NCBI RefSeq assembly: GCF_048569485.1
Contig: NW_027445244.1
Location: 1 to 64,000, forward strand
DNA length: 64,000 bases
Direction of reading: 5' to 3'
From: Anomaloglossus baeobatrachus
Lineage: Eukaryota; Chordata; Amphibia; Anura; Aromobatidae
The stretch's first letter is position 1. Every line of letters starts with the position of its first letter. The notes beneath the pieces were generated by a model that had not been told where the DNA came from, did no database searches, and saw only the letters and a list, made by a program, of their open reading frames with translations. Shown piece after piece: positions 43,750 through 53,887 of the stretch. A program made the position numbers and the translations under genes.

Positions 43750-44686
43750 GGAATGATACCAGGCCACATAGGTTTGAGCTCTAAGCCTGAGCCATAACCA
43801 CGATTTTCAGGTGTTTCAAGCCTCCCCTGATGAGCAGTCGTTGTGAAACGCGTCGGAAGTCACCTGCTTGATGGATATTAGGGTCAGCCACAACAGGGCC
43901 AGCTGTGGACTGCCCTTGTAAGGGCGGGAGTTTTTGTGGATTATCTTAGGGTCAGTTGTATCCCAGACAGGGCCAGTGACCAAGCCACTGCTCCCCAAGT
44001 GCCGGTAGTTGGACTAAGCAGCACTGGAGAAGGACGACACCTCACCGACAAAAAGACTGGGTGAGATGGTTCCACTTTAAGTGGTCCTAATATTGCACTG
44101 TATATGACATCCTATTGTCCCTGACCCCTGCCGTTGTTTGTATAGAGCATGGTACAGGTATTATGAGGTCATTATTTCCTGGGCACCGCATGTCATGGTG
44201 CATATGTTTGGTTGTCCCCTGATAGAGCGTATCACACTAGCTTAGCTCTATAGTGGGACATTCACACTATTTTTGGTCTGGTGTTGATGACGCTGAGTGA
44301 CAACATTCTGTCTGTTGAGTGGCATGCTACTTCTTGTGTATACATTTATCTTTGAAGGCTGCACTTACACAGCATCTGTCTAATCAGCGATACCACATCA
44401 GCTTTTTGTGTGTTGAAAAACTCATTACATCTCCGGTGTTGTTCATCTAGGTGAACGTTACCCGTTCCCCTTTTTCTGTAAATGATGGTGCCATAGATAC
44501 ACGCAGCACACATTGGTCCCATCATTTCCAGGTTTTAAATGGTGTTTGGATCACAGTTTGTATATTTATTTTAAATAACCCAATTAAAGGTTAAGTTTTA
44601 TTATCACATGTTGCTAGATCTATATAAGTTGTACATGTTGGAATTCTTTTCTAATACCTACTGGTTCTGAATTGGTGCTATATTCA
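43750..44686 (+). mobile_element. PLE terminal copy (solo pLTR-like) inside the Tx1 LINE
   Basis: A 937-bp non-coding insertion flanked by an 11-bp direct duplication TAACATTGACA (43739-43749 and 44687-44697). It contains a hammerhead ribozyme 77 bases from its left end and no reverse transcriptase. Non-autonomous copies of this kind may be 5' fragments of a PLE or retrozyme-like circles mobilised in trans. Confidence 0.7.
43825..43856 (+). ncRNA. Hammerhead ribozyme, type I, PLE class
   Basis: CTGATGA at 43827-43833, a short stem II GCA/TGT (43834-43836 with 43842-43844), GAAA at 43845-43848, palindromic CGCG at 43849-43852, UC, then GG pairing with CC at 43825-43826. The core is complete; stems I and II are short. 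Confidence 0.65.
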
Positions 44687-44697
44687 TAACATTGACA

Positions 44698-46451
44698 TTT
44701 CCGGCCCTATAGTTGCTGGTTCCACCTACAAAATTGCGGCGTACGCGGACGACTTACTTTTCTTTATTACCAACCCTCGGGTCTCCCTGCCCAATCTACT
44801 GAGAGAGCTGGAAACATACTCCTCTCTTTCTAATTTTAGAATTAACATGTCAAAATCGGAGGCTATGAATGTATCTCTCCCCCAAGATCATGTTATTTCG
44901 CTACAATCTGCGTTCGGGTTTAAGTGGGCTAATCACTCTCTGAGGTACCTGGGGGTCCAGCTGGCAGCGGACACTAGCCAACTATATAAGCTGAATTATC
45001 TCCCTCTCCTGCAGTCCATTAGAACAGACTGCGCAAATTGGGCGAGGGGCCTTTTCACATGGTTTGGGAGATGTGCAATATTGAAGATGAATATATTACC
45101 ACGACTTCTATACCTCTTCCAGGCCCTGCCAATTAAGATCCCGAGCTCTTTCTTCAAGGAATTGGCCTCACTATATACTAAATTTATCTGGGCGAATAAG
45201 CCGGCGAGACTTTCCCGTTCCCTACTGTGCAGACCTAAGTGTAGGGGAGGGCTGGGAATACCTGATATGAAAAAATATTACTGGGCCACACATATGGTTA
45301 GGGTTCTGGATTGGTGCCACCACTCTAGGATGAAACCATGGGTCGCCCTGGAACAGAGCTTCTCGGAGGTACATTTACCGGCCATGCCTTGGGTCGCAAG
45401 CTTTTTCCCGTCTACTTTGAGATCTCACCCCACTATTGGCGCTACTCTGGAATGCTGTTCGAGGGGCGAGGTTCGGCGCCTCCTCCTGCCGTTGCCTTCC
45501 CCCATGTCACCAATTATAGGAGATCCGGATTTCCGTCCTGGCCTCTTGGACCCAGTTTTTCGGAGCTGGGTACAGGGGGGCAGATTCAGAGCTTACCAGC
45601 TGGGAGGGGAGGGTGACTGGCTATCTCTTTCGGATATTTGTGGTCTCCTGCCTCCGGACCCCCTGGGGAGATGGAGGGCCATGCAGTTGAGGCATTTCAT
45701 GAGCTCCCTTCCCTGCTTCGCCCGGTATGCTGGGCCTCCCACAAGATTCGAGAAATTGTGCTTGGGAGAGGGGGCCCTGCGGCACTCACTTTCCCTGGCA
45801 TACAATTTGCTATCAGACCCGGGAGATTTGCCCACCCCGGTCTATTTGCGGCAGTGGGAAAGGGACCTTGGGACGGCTCTATCTGACACGCAACGAAACA
45901 ACGTCCTAATGATGGCACATAAAACCTCGATCAGTTCCAGACTGTTGGAGGCCAACTTCAAACTGCTGACTAGGTGGTATAGAGTCCTGACCAGACTTCA
46001 TAGGATATTCCCCTCAGTTGACCCCGTTTGCTGGAGGTGTGGCTCGGGGGAGGGTGATTACGTGCACATCTTTTGGTCCTGCCCTTCCTTGCAACGGTTT
46101 TGGTCAGAAGTGAGGGAGGTAATTAGACTGGTGACCGGCACGGTTGAGACATTGGGTTCGGAACTGTTTATCTTACAGCTTTTGGAACTCCCGGCTCCTA
46201 GATACAAGCGCTCTTTGCTTAGATTTCTGGTAATGGCTGCCAGGTCTTGCATCCCGCTTGGCTGGAAGTCTTCTACCACCCCCACACTGGCACAGTGGGT
46301 TTCAAGGGTTAACGACCTAAGGCACATGGAGGACTTGACATCCTCTCTCAATGACAGACAGGAAGATTTTCATAGGACTTGGTTCCCATGGTTGGAGTTC
46401 ACTCACTCGGTGGAATACGCCAGATTACTCTCTGTTCCACGGCTGCTGTGA
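44698..46451 (+). pseudogene. Tx1 LINE ORF2, second part (catalytic palm to C-terminus)
   Basis: The frame is open from the right edge of the PLE insertion to a TGA at 46449-46451. It begins with the region around the catalytic YADDLLFFI (near 44736), then INMSKSEAMNVSLP, the Tx1 connection region, and the C-terminal zinc motif CWRCGSGEGDYVHIFWSC (near 46030-46082). It would belong to the same ORF2 as 43020-43735 but is separated from it by the 937-bp insertion. A pyrimidine-rich 3' UTR follows (46470-46620). Confidence 0.85.
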
Positions 46452-46884
46452 GGCTCTGGGGAAACACTCTCCCCCCCCTTTTTTTTTTTTTTTTTCTCTC
46501 CTCTCCCCCTTTCCTCTTTTTTCTTCTCTCGCTCTCCCTTCTTCTCACTTCTTTGTCCCCTATCTTCCCCTATTCTCCCCTCCCCCCCTATTCCCCTTTA
46601 GCTCTTTCTCTTAACCTGTTCTAAACTCTTTTCGGGCTTTGCTCTCTTTCTATGTTCTGTATTCCACCCTTGTTGGGTTGGTTCATAAAAGGATTAAATT
46701 GGGCCTGACTCGAGCAGTTGCAGCGACTAGATATGTACAGGGGTGCGGAAGGGTGGGCTACATGTCAATGTTAAATATTTGAAATCTGTTATTCTGTTCT
46801 TTGTGGAGCAGGTGTTACTTTGTATGTTCTCGAGTCGGTCATTAAAATAAAGAATTTAAAAAAAAAAAAAGAACCAATCGGTTG

Positions 46885-47625
46885 GAAGATCACCCTGTTT
46901 CCTCAGTATCTAGAAATCGTGTGACTTTTTCAACACCATTTAGCACTGATTTTTTTCAAATTAAACAGACCATCCAGCGTTTTATCCCCCTTTTACGTCA
47001 GGACCCCATACTAAATTCAGTTCTTCAGCCGGGGGTCAATATAGTAGCCAAGAGAGCTCGTACCATTGGGAACCTTGTGGCACCCAGCATGTTCACATCT
47101 AAGAAATGTAACAGAACCTGGCTCAGTGTCTCTGGGTCTTATAAATGTGGGTCCGGCCGATGGGGCCTTTGCAGGTTCATGCACAATACCAAATCCCTAT
47201 TAGGGAATAATGGAGAAAGCTTTGTAATTCGATCGTTTATTAATTGTGCTTCTGCACATGTGGTCTATGTGGCAACGTGCACACTATGCCGCAAGGGCTA
47301 TGTCGGCTGCACCTCTAGAGCACTTAGAACCAGGATCTCTGAGCACGTCCGCATACCTTCAGCAGCTCATGACAGGACCTCCTTAAGCTATGTTGCATTG
47401 GTGAAGAAACGCTCCTTATCTGGTCTGACCAGGCACTACATTGAATGTCATTCAGCGGATTTTTCTTCCTTAGTGATCACGGGTATAGAGTCTGTTCCCA
47501 GACCACCTCGTGGGGGGGACTGGTTCCAAGCCCTGCTTTTGGCAGAGGCAAAATGGATTTTGAAGCTAAATACAAGATACCCAGGTGGCTTTAACTATCG
47601 CTCCGATTTGCGATTTATTTTTTAG
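46885..47625 (+). CDS. PLE-1 right-arm protein, linker and GIY-YIG endonuclease
   Basis: Continues the PLE-1 protein after the Tx1 LINE, in frame with the part before it. The linker has FKIN/FQIKQTIQRFIPLLR, VAKRARTIGNLVAPS and a Cys-rich CGSGRWGLCRFM block. The GIY-YIG nuclease follows: VVYVATCTLCRKGYVG, then TSRALRTRISEHV, and Glu-containing AEAKWILKLNTRYPGGFN near the end. The nuclease is thought to make the nick that primes reverse transcription. The stop is at 47623-47625. The reading frame is open throughout this segment. Confidence 0.85.
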   Translation, partial: EDHPVSSVSRNRVTFSTPFSTDFFQIKQTIQRFIPLLRQDPILNSVLQPGVNIVAKRARTIGNLVAPSMFTSKKCNRTWLSVSGSYKCGSGRWGLCRFMHNTKSLLGNNGESFVIRSFINCASAHVVYVATCTLCRKGYVGCTSRALRTRISEHVRIPSAAHDRTSLSYVALVKKRSLSGLTRHYIECHSADFSSLVITGIESVPRPPRGGDWFQALLLAEAKWILKLNTRYPGGFNYRSDLRFIF

Positions 47626-48548
47626 ATCGATAGATATAGAATAATTTCTGATCCGTTTTCTGACATTCAATGAGGTGCTTTTATGCTTATGTGTTTGTTC
47701 TAGTCATTCTTTGATGAAATTCATCCATTCCTGCACGGATGCCATAATTCGGACATATTGTAATGAGCATTCCTTCAGTCAAGCTCCACACATGTTTCAT
47801 CCTGATGTATATATATTTTTTTTTTATGGTCTTTTTATCGTCAGACGATATGCACATATTGGAGCTTGCTTATTTATATTGAACAAGTCCTCTCCCCCCC
47901 CCCCTGTTTTTCACTGGAGGAGCTGCTTTTTGATATACTTTGCAAATATTGTTGAGAACCTTATAAATTTATATTTTATTTAACTTGTGATCTCCATATA
48001 ATTTACTTATCAACCTAGGGTTGGGTCCTTTGGTAACTAACCCACATAATCTAATTTCATTTTTAGCTCTATCTGTATCATGAAATTTTTCGTTTCTATT
48101 CTTATGAATATATAGGGGCTTGTATTTGCAGCCCTATTGCAATTTCAGGTCAGCTCCTCTATTGAAATGATTATTAACATATGAATGAATGTTTTATGGT
48201 TTATCACGCACTATTTACTAAGGATTATATTGACCCAGTATGATGTTCCTTTTGTCCATATGCACGGCGATGTTCACCTGTTTTTTCATGCAATCATGAC
48301 ATCCCGCCCCTCCCTTCCGCCCATCCAGCGGGTCAGTCTATTTTAGTAATGTTGTGGTATACATGGAACACTTATGATTAAGGACTCTTTCTGTTTTTAT
48401 GGTGTAGTCCGAAACGCGCAAAGTTTCCATGTATTGATTTATACCTCGGCCTTCACGATGCTTTTAATATTTCCAATAAAGATTACGGAGATTTTATCTT
48501 AAAGAAGAATCAGTGCCGGATCATCCTTTTCTTCTCTGCCTTCTTCCA
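47626..48548 (+). mobile_element. PLE-1 right-arm 3' terminal region
   Basis: Non-coding end of the right arm, matching the left arm at 10540-9585 in inverted orientation. It includes a degenerate hammerhead and an AATAAA at 48475-48480. Confidence 0.75.
48366..48428 (+). ncRNA. Degenerate hammerhead ribozyme, PLE-1 right arm
   Basis: CTTATGA at 48371-48377 in place of CTGATGA, stem II GGACT/AGTCC (48382-48386 with 48406-48410) around a 19-base loop, GAAA at 48411-48414 and CGCG at 48415-48418. GGAA before the core and TTTCC after it can pair as stem I. Same change as in the left arm, so it predates the dimer. Confidence 0.5.
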
Positions 48549-50170
48549 CAAACCGGTCGGGACTTACCGGCGGATCCGAGGCACCCGCAAGGTCTAGCAG
48601 TCCGGGCAACAGGTGAGCTGAAGAATCCCTTTTCCTTTACCCATTCTAGGCTTATCCCCAGCCTGTGCTAGTGTGCTCTGGTGGACGGAGCAAGCAGCAC
48701 GCTGCGATAAAGGCACAGAAAAGCTGCAGCAGGTTTACCAGCCTCCCGAAACTGTGCTGTGTGTGTGACTCCCCCCCCCTCACTGTGAGTACTCAACCAA
48801 TTGCTGCCCCCCCCCGCTCAGTGCTGTGTACCCCCTAGTACTGTGTGCACCCCCTCGTGCTGTGTGTACCCCCTCGTGCTGTGTACCCCCCAATGCTGTG
48901 TGTACTCCCTAATGCTGTGTGTATCCCCTAGTGCTGTGTGTACCCCCTAGTGCTGTGTGTACCCCCTAATGCTGTGTGTACCCCCTAGTACAGTAAGTAC
49001 CCCCTAATGCTGTGTGTACCCCTTAATGCTGTGTGTACCTCCTAATGCTGTGTACCCCCTTGTGCTGTGTGTACCCCCCAGTGCTGTGTACCTCCTAGTA
49101 CAGTGTGTACCGCCAGTGCTGTGTACCCCCTCATGCTGTGTGTACCCCCCAGTGCTGTGTACCTCCTAGTACAGTGTGTACCCCCCAGTGCTGTGTACCT
49201 CCTAGTACAGTGTGTACCCCCTAATGCTGTGTGTATTCCCTTGTGCTGTGTGTATCCCCTAATGCTGTGTGTTCCCCCTAATGCAGTGTACCCCCTAATG
49301 CTGTGTACACCCCAGTGCTGTGTACTCCCTAGTACAGTGTGTACCCCCTAAGCACGGTGTAACCCCTCACTGCTGTCCGTGCCCCCCTAGTGCTGTCTGT
49401 ACCCCCTGGGTGATGTCTACGCCCCCCCCAGTGCTGTCCGCACCACCTAATGCTGTCCATGCTGCACCCAGTGCTGTCCATGCCACGGTGAGTGCTGTCT
49501 GTGCCCCCCTTATGCTATCCATGCTCCCCAGTGCTGTGTGTCACCCCTCAGTACTGTGTACCTCCCAGTGCTCTTAACTCGCTACTGCTGTCTGTACCCT
49601 CCCACTGCTTTCTATGCCCCCCAGTCTGTGCCCTCTTGTTGATGTCTATGTTCCACCAGACCTGTCTGTCTCCCTAGTGATGCCACCTAGTGCTGTCCAT
49701 GCTGCCACCCAGTGCAGTCCGTGCTGCCACCCAGTGCAGTCCGTGCTGCCACCCAGTGCAGTCCGTGCTGCCACCCAGTGCTGTCCCTGTCCCCAGTCAT
49801 GTCTGTGCCACTGCCAGGGCTGTCCATGCCCCCTACTGATGTATATGCCCCAGCCCCTCCTGTGATATAAACTCCCAGTGTCTCCTGTAATTTATGCACC
49901 CCTGCCCCTCCTGTGATGTTTATGCCCCCAGCATCTCCAGACAGAGACAAACCTGGAAAAGCAGCTGTGAGAAACAAGATGATCAATATCACCAAACATC
50001 ACAATTGCACCAAAGAGAAGCAGCTCCTGCCCCCACAGTAGGGGTGAGTTAATTAATTGTTTGACCAAATATAGCAGGGTTATTTTTCAGGTTGATAATG
50101 TTGTGCGGCCCCCAAAGGTTAGTACGAAATTCCAAATGGCCCCTGCCAGTAAAAAGGTTCCCCACCCCTG
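48549..50170. other. Right part of the hAT element
   Basis: Non-coding. A 19-bp repeat fills 48826-49345, a 21-bp repeat (GCTGCCACCCAGTGCAGTCC type) lies at 49688-49785, and the terminal GCGGCCCCC and GTTCCCCACCCCTG motifs end the element. Open frames in the repeats are not genes. Confidence 0.7.
48826..49345. repeat. ~19-bp minisatellite in the hAT element
   Basis: About 26 copies of GTGCTGTGTGTACCCCCTA with small changes, drifting into longer CTGTCCATGCC-type units up to about 49600. Confidence 0.85.
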
Positions 50171-50178
50171 CAGTAAGT

Positions 50179-51170
50179 GATAGACATACAAAAACACATT
50201 AAAAATATAGTGTTACAGTTGTGAGGTAGCGACCACCAATGTTGTGGATGGTCGCTATGTGTTGCAGTGGAGAAGGATTCCCTGCCCTATTGAACTGAAG
50301 ATGTGACTGTGGGACCTGTAGTTTCACAGGACTTGGGTTGTAATTAAGGGTTAGCTTCCCTTTAAACTATGGGCGGCGTGATGGACAGGGCTGGAGAATC
50401 ACATACCTCCACCTGTGGGTGTGTCCGGTTGGGTTTAAGAGACTGTTAGTTTTAGAGACAGAAAAAAGTCTGAGTGTGCTGCACATGGAGATTGTGTGCT
50501 GCACATGGAGATTGTGTGCTGCACATGGAGATTGTGTGCTGCACATGGAGATTGTGTGCTGCACATGGAGATTGTGTGCTGCACATGGAGATTGTGTGCT
50601 GGAGGTCTCAGTCTGTGTGAAGACTGAAGAGAGACTTCTGGAAATCAGTCCAAGTGAGGACTGGGGATAAAACTGCAGCCTGGCTGGAGGCTGCAGGAAG
50701 GAACCACAGTGAGTGGTGTTCGCTGGCAGGAGCCAGAGTGTGGAGACTCCACTATGGACATTTAATTGGACTGGAAGCCCACGGTATGTTATATTTTCCT
50801 TTAAGCCAGGAGAGGCTTTGTTACATTTTGTTTAGCAGTTTATGTTGAGTCTATTAAATAAACTGCTGGGTTTTATAAGAGACAGTGATACCTGTGTTGC
50901 CTAAGCTACCTAATACCGCTGCAAGCGAGTGAAACCCCCAAGTTTCGGTAAGCAACGTTATACAGTGTACAAAACACACAAGGATGCAGAGGGTTAACAC
51001 GCTGTAAGTTGGGTTAAATTATACAAACCCTAGGAGTATAGTGAACAGATAAAGCCTAATTGGCTATTCCTTTGGATTTGGATGTAGATAATAACAGAGG
51101 TAACAGTAATAGGGCTGTCGAAATTTACAAGATGATGGTCGCGGTGTAAGTAAAGTGCAACGGCTGGCTG

Positions 51171-51209
<39 letters not shown>

Positions 51210-51774
51210 CCGGAATTGCGACAGTGCAGACCTTCATTGGACCTGTGGGCTGACTAATAAAGTGTACATGTGCACTCAAAATTCATCGGTATAGACCTGT
51301 ATGTTCCCAAATGCTGGTATCCCCATCATTGATGGGTCCATACCCAGGGACTCAACACGTGAATTTCACATATAATAGTGAGAGAATGATAGTAAAATTC
51401 TGTAGTAAATATTATATCTCATCACTATAGAAACAGGACTAAATGGTAATCTCAGCAGCCACAACTCTGCCTAATGGCTGAAATACTAATAAACGCACTG
51501 AGTAGTGGAAAATACCAAAGGCAGAAAGAGTGTGCAGGAGAGTAGAAGGCACCTTGCATTAAATTCAAAAGAGCTTGTTGCATTACCTGGTGGTATATGG
51601 GGCTGGTTCTGAAGGCAAGAGTAAACCTCCTTAAAGACTATTTTTATAAAGGAACATTTCTCCTTTCCACACCCTTGGTGACCGATTCCATGTTCTGTAT
51701 GTCTTTTTGTACTGTTTTGTATTTGTTCTTTTAACCTTTACCAATAAAAACTTAATATTTTCAATCATAATTGT
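50179..51774. other. Unassigned DNA, possibly with a solo LTR
   Basis: From 50212 (TGTTACAG) to about 50974 the sequence has LTR-like order, with an AATAAA at 50859 and a following GT-containing stretch, but I could not confirm a target duplication. It contains an 18-bp tandem repeat. After it are an (AT)n run (51172-51206) and a T-rich stretch ending in AATAAAAAC near 51741. No coding region recognised. Confidence 0.35.
50473..50601. repeat. 18-bp tandem repeat, seven copies
   Basis: TGTGCTGCACATGGAGAT repeated head to tail, essentially without change, suggesting recent expansion. TGCA...TGCA makes each unit partly palindromic. Confidence 0.9.
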
Positions 51775-52572
51775 GCCTTATCTCCTTTCCTCCTCTTTTG
51801 ATATGCCTTTCGGAGTTGGCATTACCCCCGAGGGATGCTATTGTGTTATCTCCTCGGTGTATTAATCATGGCCAAATTTATGTGTTTAATCCTTATATGA
51901 TGTGTTTGCTTAATGGCGGCCGCTTGCAGTCTGACGCCGGCGCATGCGCGCTACTGTCCACCGACCCCAACGGGGAAGCGCCGCGCGTCAACGGTGCCAG
52001 CACATGCGCAGTGGCTATAGAAGCCAGTGCACATACGCAGCCCTAATGACAGCGGGCAGGTGGAGGACAGCGGGCACGCGCACCAGACTGCAGTAAGCAA
52101 CTTACGTCACATTCCCATATGCTGCACTATAATATGCGCTTGCTTACTTGCTAATCACTATGCATGATATGCAAAGTTGAAGCGACCAAATGGTCATGGA
52201 AACCTATAAATTTATAAATTCCAAGTATGCCATACATAACGATTGAGACATATGGTAATTCATAACATGCATCAGGTCGTGCAATATTGAGAGAATATCC
52301 ACGTCAGGAATATGAATCCATTAGAGTGGGTTCTTCACATACAAGGTGATCCTTAGAGTTGGTAGAAGTATACTGTAAACAAATACACTAATTAAAACCG
52401 ATTAAAAACAATACAGGAAAACAGTGGAAGAGATCAATCAAATATAATGTACTAAATTGCATAAATGATCGTTGCTGCGCAGAGAGCCAGATGGATTAAT
52501 TGGGGACTATAGAGCTAGTACACAGGCATTTTTTTAGGGGAAAGAGAGTCCAACTTATAAGAAACAAGCAAA

Positions 52573-53098
52573 TTAATTGGTTTCATTCAATCCCATAGTT
52601 TCCAATAGTGTAATCCATTTGTATTCTTGCTGTAATAGTTTCTTATTTATATTGCCGCCTCGAATCCCTACGGACACATGTTCAATCCCCCTTACCTTAA
52701 AGGTACAGGGATCACTATCATGTTTTAATTTGAAATGTCGAGGGATCGTTTTCAATTCCTCCAAATTGGAGATGGTTTTTGAAGCGACAATGTCGCGTAC
52801 GTGTTCCCTTGTCCTGACTCTTAGTTGGCGTGATATCAGCCCCATATAAAAATGTGGCCACAACCACACATCGCATAGTATATCACCTGCGTGGTGGATC
52901 AGGTGGATACTGGCGACTTTCAAATTCTTTGTCTCCCCATGATGACCTAAAGGTCTTAGTCCTGCACATATTGGTGCATGCCCTACATCCACCACAGGGG
53001 TATCTAGTATATACTTTTTTAGGATTGGTTTGGTCTGGAGAACTGGCCACTGGCCAATGGCGCCAATTTGTCGCTAATTATTTCTGTGTTTTTCACAG
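52573..53098 (-). pseudogene. PLE-2 left arm: GIY-YIG domain fragment
   Basis: On the minus strand, about 52995-52573 encodes the end of the linker and the second half of a GIY-YIG domain: GLISRQLRVRTREHV, TIPRHFKLKHDSD, GGNINKKLLQQEYKWITLLET. The first GIY motif is damaged here compared with the right arm, and a segment of the linker is missing. Truncated at its 5' end near 53098, where it meets the right arm. Confidence 0.75.
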
Positions 53099-53330
53099 CA
53101 TCCAGTAATAAGAATAAAATGGATTATGAAGTCAGAGAAAAGTTAATTGCTTTCAAAAATGAACGCAGTGTTCAGTGATGAGCCCATATTGGTGTCTACG
53201 GAAAGCAGTGGAGAGATGCAAAATAGTATAGATCGATATAAGGAGTTGCTGTGCAAGAGAACCAGAATCTGGTGGAATAGGGCATTTTTAGAAAAATATC
53301 TGGAGAAAAACCTCATACCACGGAGACTTA

Positions 53331-53884
53331 AGGGCACTTTACACTCTGCGATATCGGTATCGATATCGCTAGCGATTGTACCCACCTCCGTCGGTTATGC
53401 AACACGGGCAAATCACTGCCCATGTCGCACAACATTGCTTACATCCGTCACACGCACTTACCTGCCTAGCGACGTCGCTGTGACCAGCGAACCGCCTCCT
53501 TTCTAAGGGGGCGGTTCATTTGGCGTCATAGCGCCCAATAGTAGAGGAGGGGTGGAGTTGAGCGGGCCGAACATCCCGCCCACCTCCTTCCTTCCTCATT
53601 GCCGGTGGGACGCTGATACGGTGAGTTTCCTCGTTCCTGCGGTGTCACACATAGCGATGTGTGCTGCCGCAGGAATGACAAACAACCTCGTTACTCACCT
53701 GACAACAATATTTGGTGTTTGGACGACCTCTCCAAAACCAACAATTTTTACCACTTTTGCAATTGTTGAAGGTCGCTCGTACATGTTACACGCTGCGATG
53801 TCGCTAACGATGCCGGATGTGCTTCACAAACACCATGACCCCGACGATAAATCGTTAGTGATATCGCAGCATGTAAAGCACCCT
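53331..53884. mobile_element. Harbinger-type MITE in PLE-2
   Basis: Terminal repeats AGGGCACTTTACACTCTGCG (53331) and the inverted AGGGTGCTTTACATGCTGCG end (53884), flanked by TTA on both sides (53328-53330 and 53885-53887). The same family as 34320-34878. No coding capacity. Confidence 0.85.
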
Positions 53885-53887
53885 TTA

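Larger units (their letters stand above)
43018..46869 (+). mobile_element. Tx1-type LINE, 5'-truncated, inserted in PLE-1
   Basis: Starts inside ORF2 just before KAPGPDGF and ends in poly(A) at 46858-46869. It is flanked by a 15-bp target duplication AGAACCAATCGGTTG (43003-43017 and 46870-46884). This is a textbook target-primed insertion. A PLE terminal copy (43750-44686) sits inside it. The C-terminal Cys/His motif matches the Tx1 LINE at 2064-4893, but the two copies are clearly diverged. Confidence 0.95.
9585..48548. mobile_element. PLE-1: Penelope-like element as an inverted dimer
   Basis: The two outer ends are inverted copies of each other: plus-strand AAGAAGGCAGAGAAGAAAAG at 9585 matches the reverse complement ending at 48548. 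The left arm (minus strand, about 14072 to 9585) is truncated inside the reverse transcriptase at the KVHEYLF block. The right arm (plus strand, 14073-14115 then from 41438) starts further upstream in the protein. The arms meet head to head near 14070. A 5'-truncated inverted copy abutting a longer copy is a known PLE arrangement. The Harbinger element split the right arm 43 bases past the junction. Confidence 0.8.
9387..50170. mobile_element. hAT-type DNA transposon, split by nested insertions
   Basis: Both ends are visible. CAGGGGTGGGGAAC at 9387-9400 and its exact reverse complement at 50157-50170 form 14-bp terminal inverted repeats. They are flanked by an 8-bp direct duplication CAGTAAGT (9379-9386 and 50171-50178), the signature of hAT transposition. 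The element's own DNA is only about 9387-9584 and 48549-50170 (roughly 1.8 kb); everything between is later insertion. The subterminal CCCCGGCCCGCGGGCC and GCGGCCCC stretches are typical of abundant non-autonomous hAT families. No hAT transposase is present, so this is a non-autonomous copy. Confidence 0.85.

Noticed and set aside
49067-49865. Cys/Pro/Val-rich frames
   Set aside because: They follow the 19-bp minisatellite in the hAT element and have no domain.
50212-50974. A certain solo LTR
   Set aside because: TG start and AATAAA are present, but I could not find equal 4-6-bp flanking duplications; left as a possibility only.
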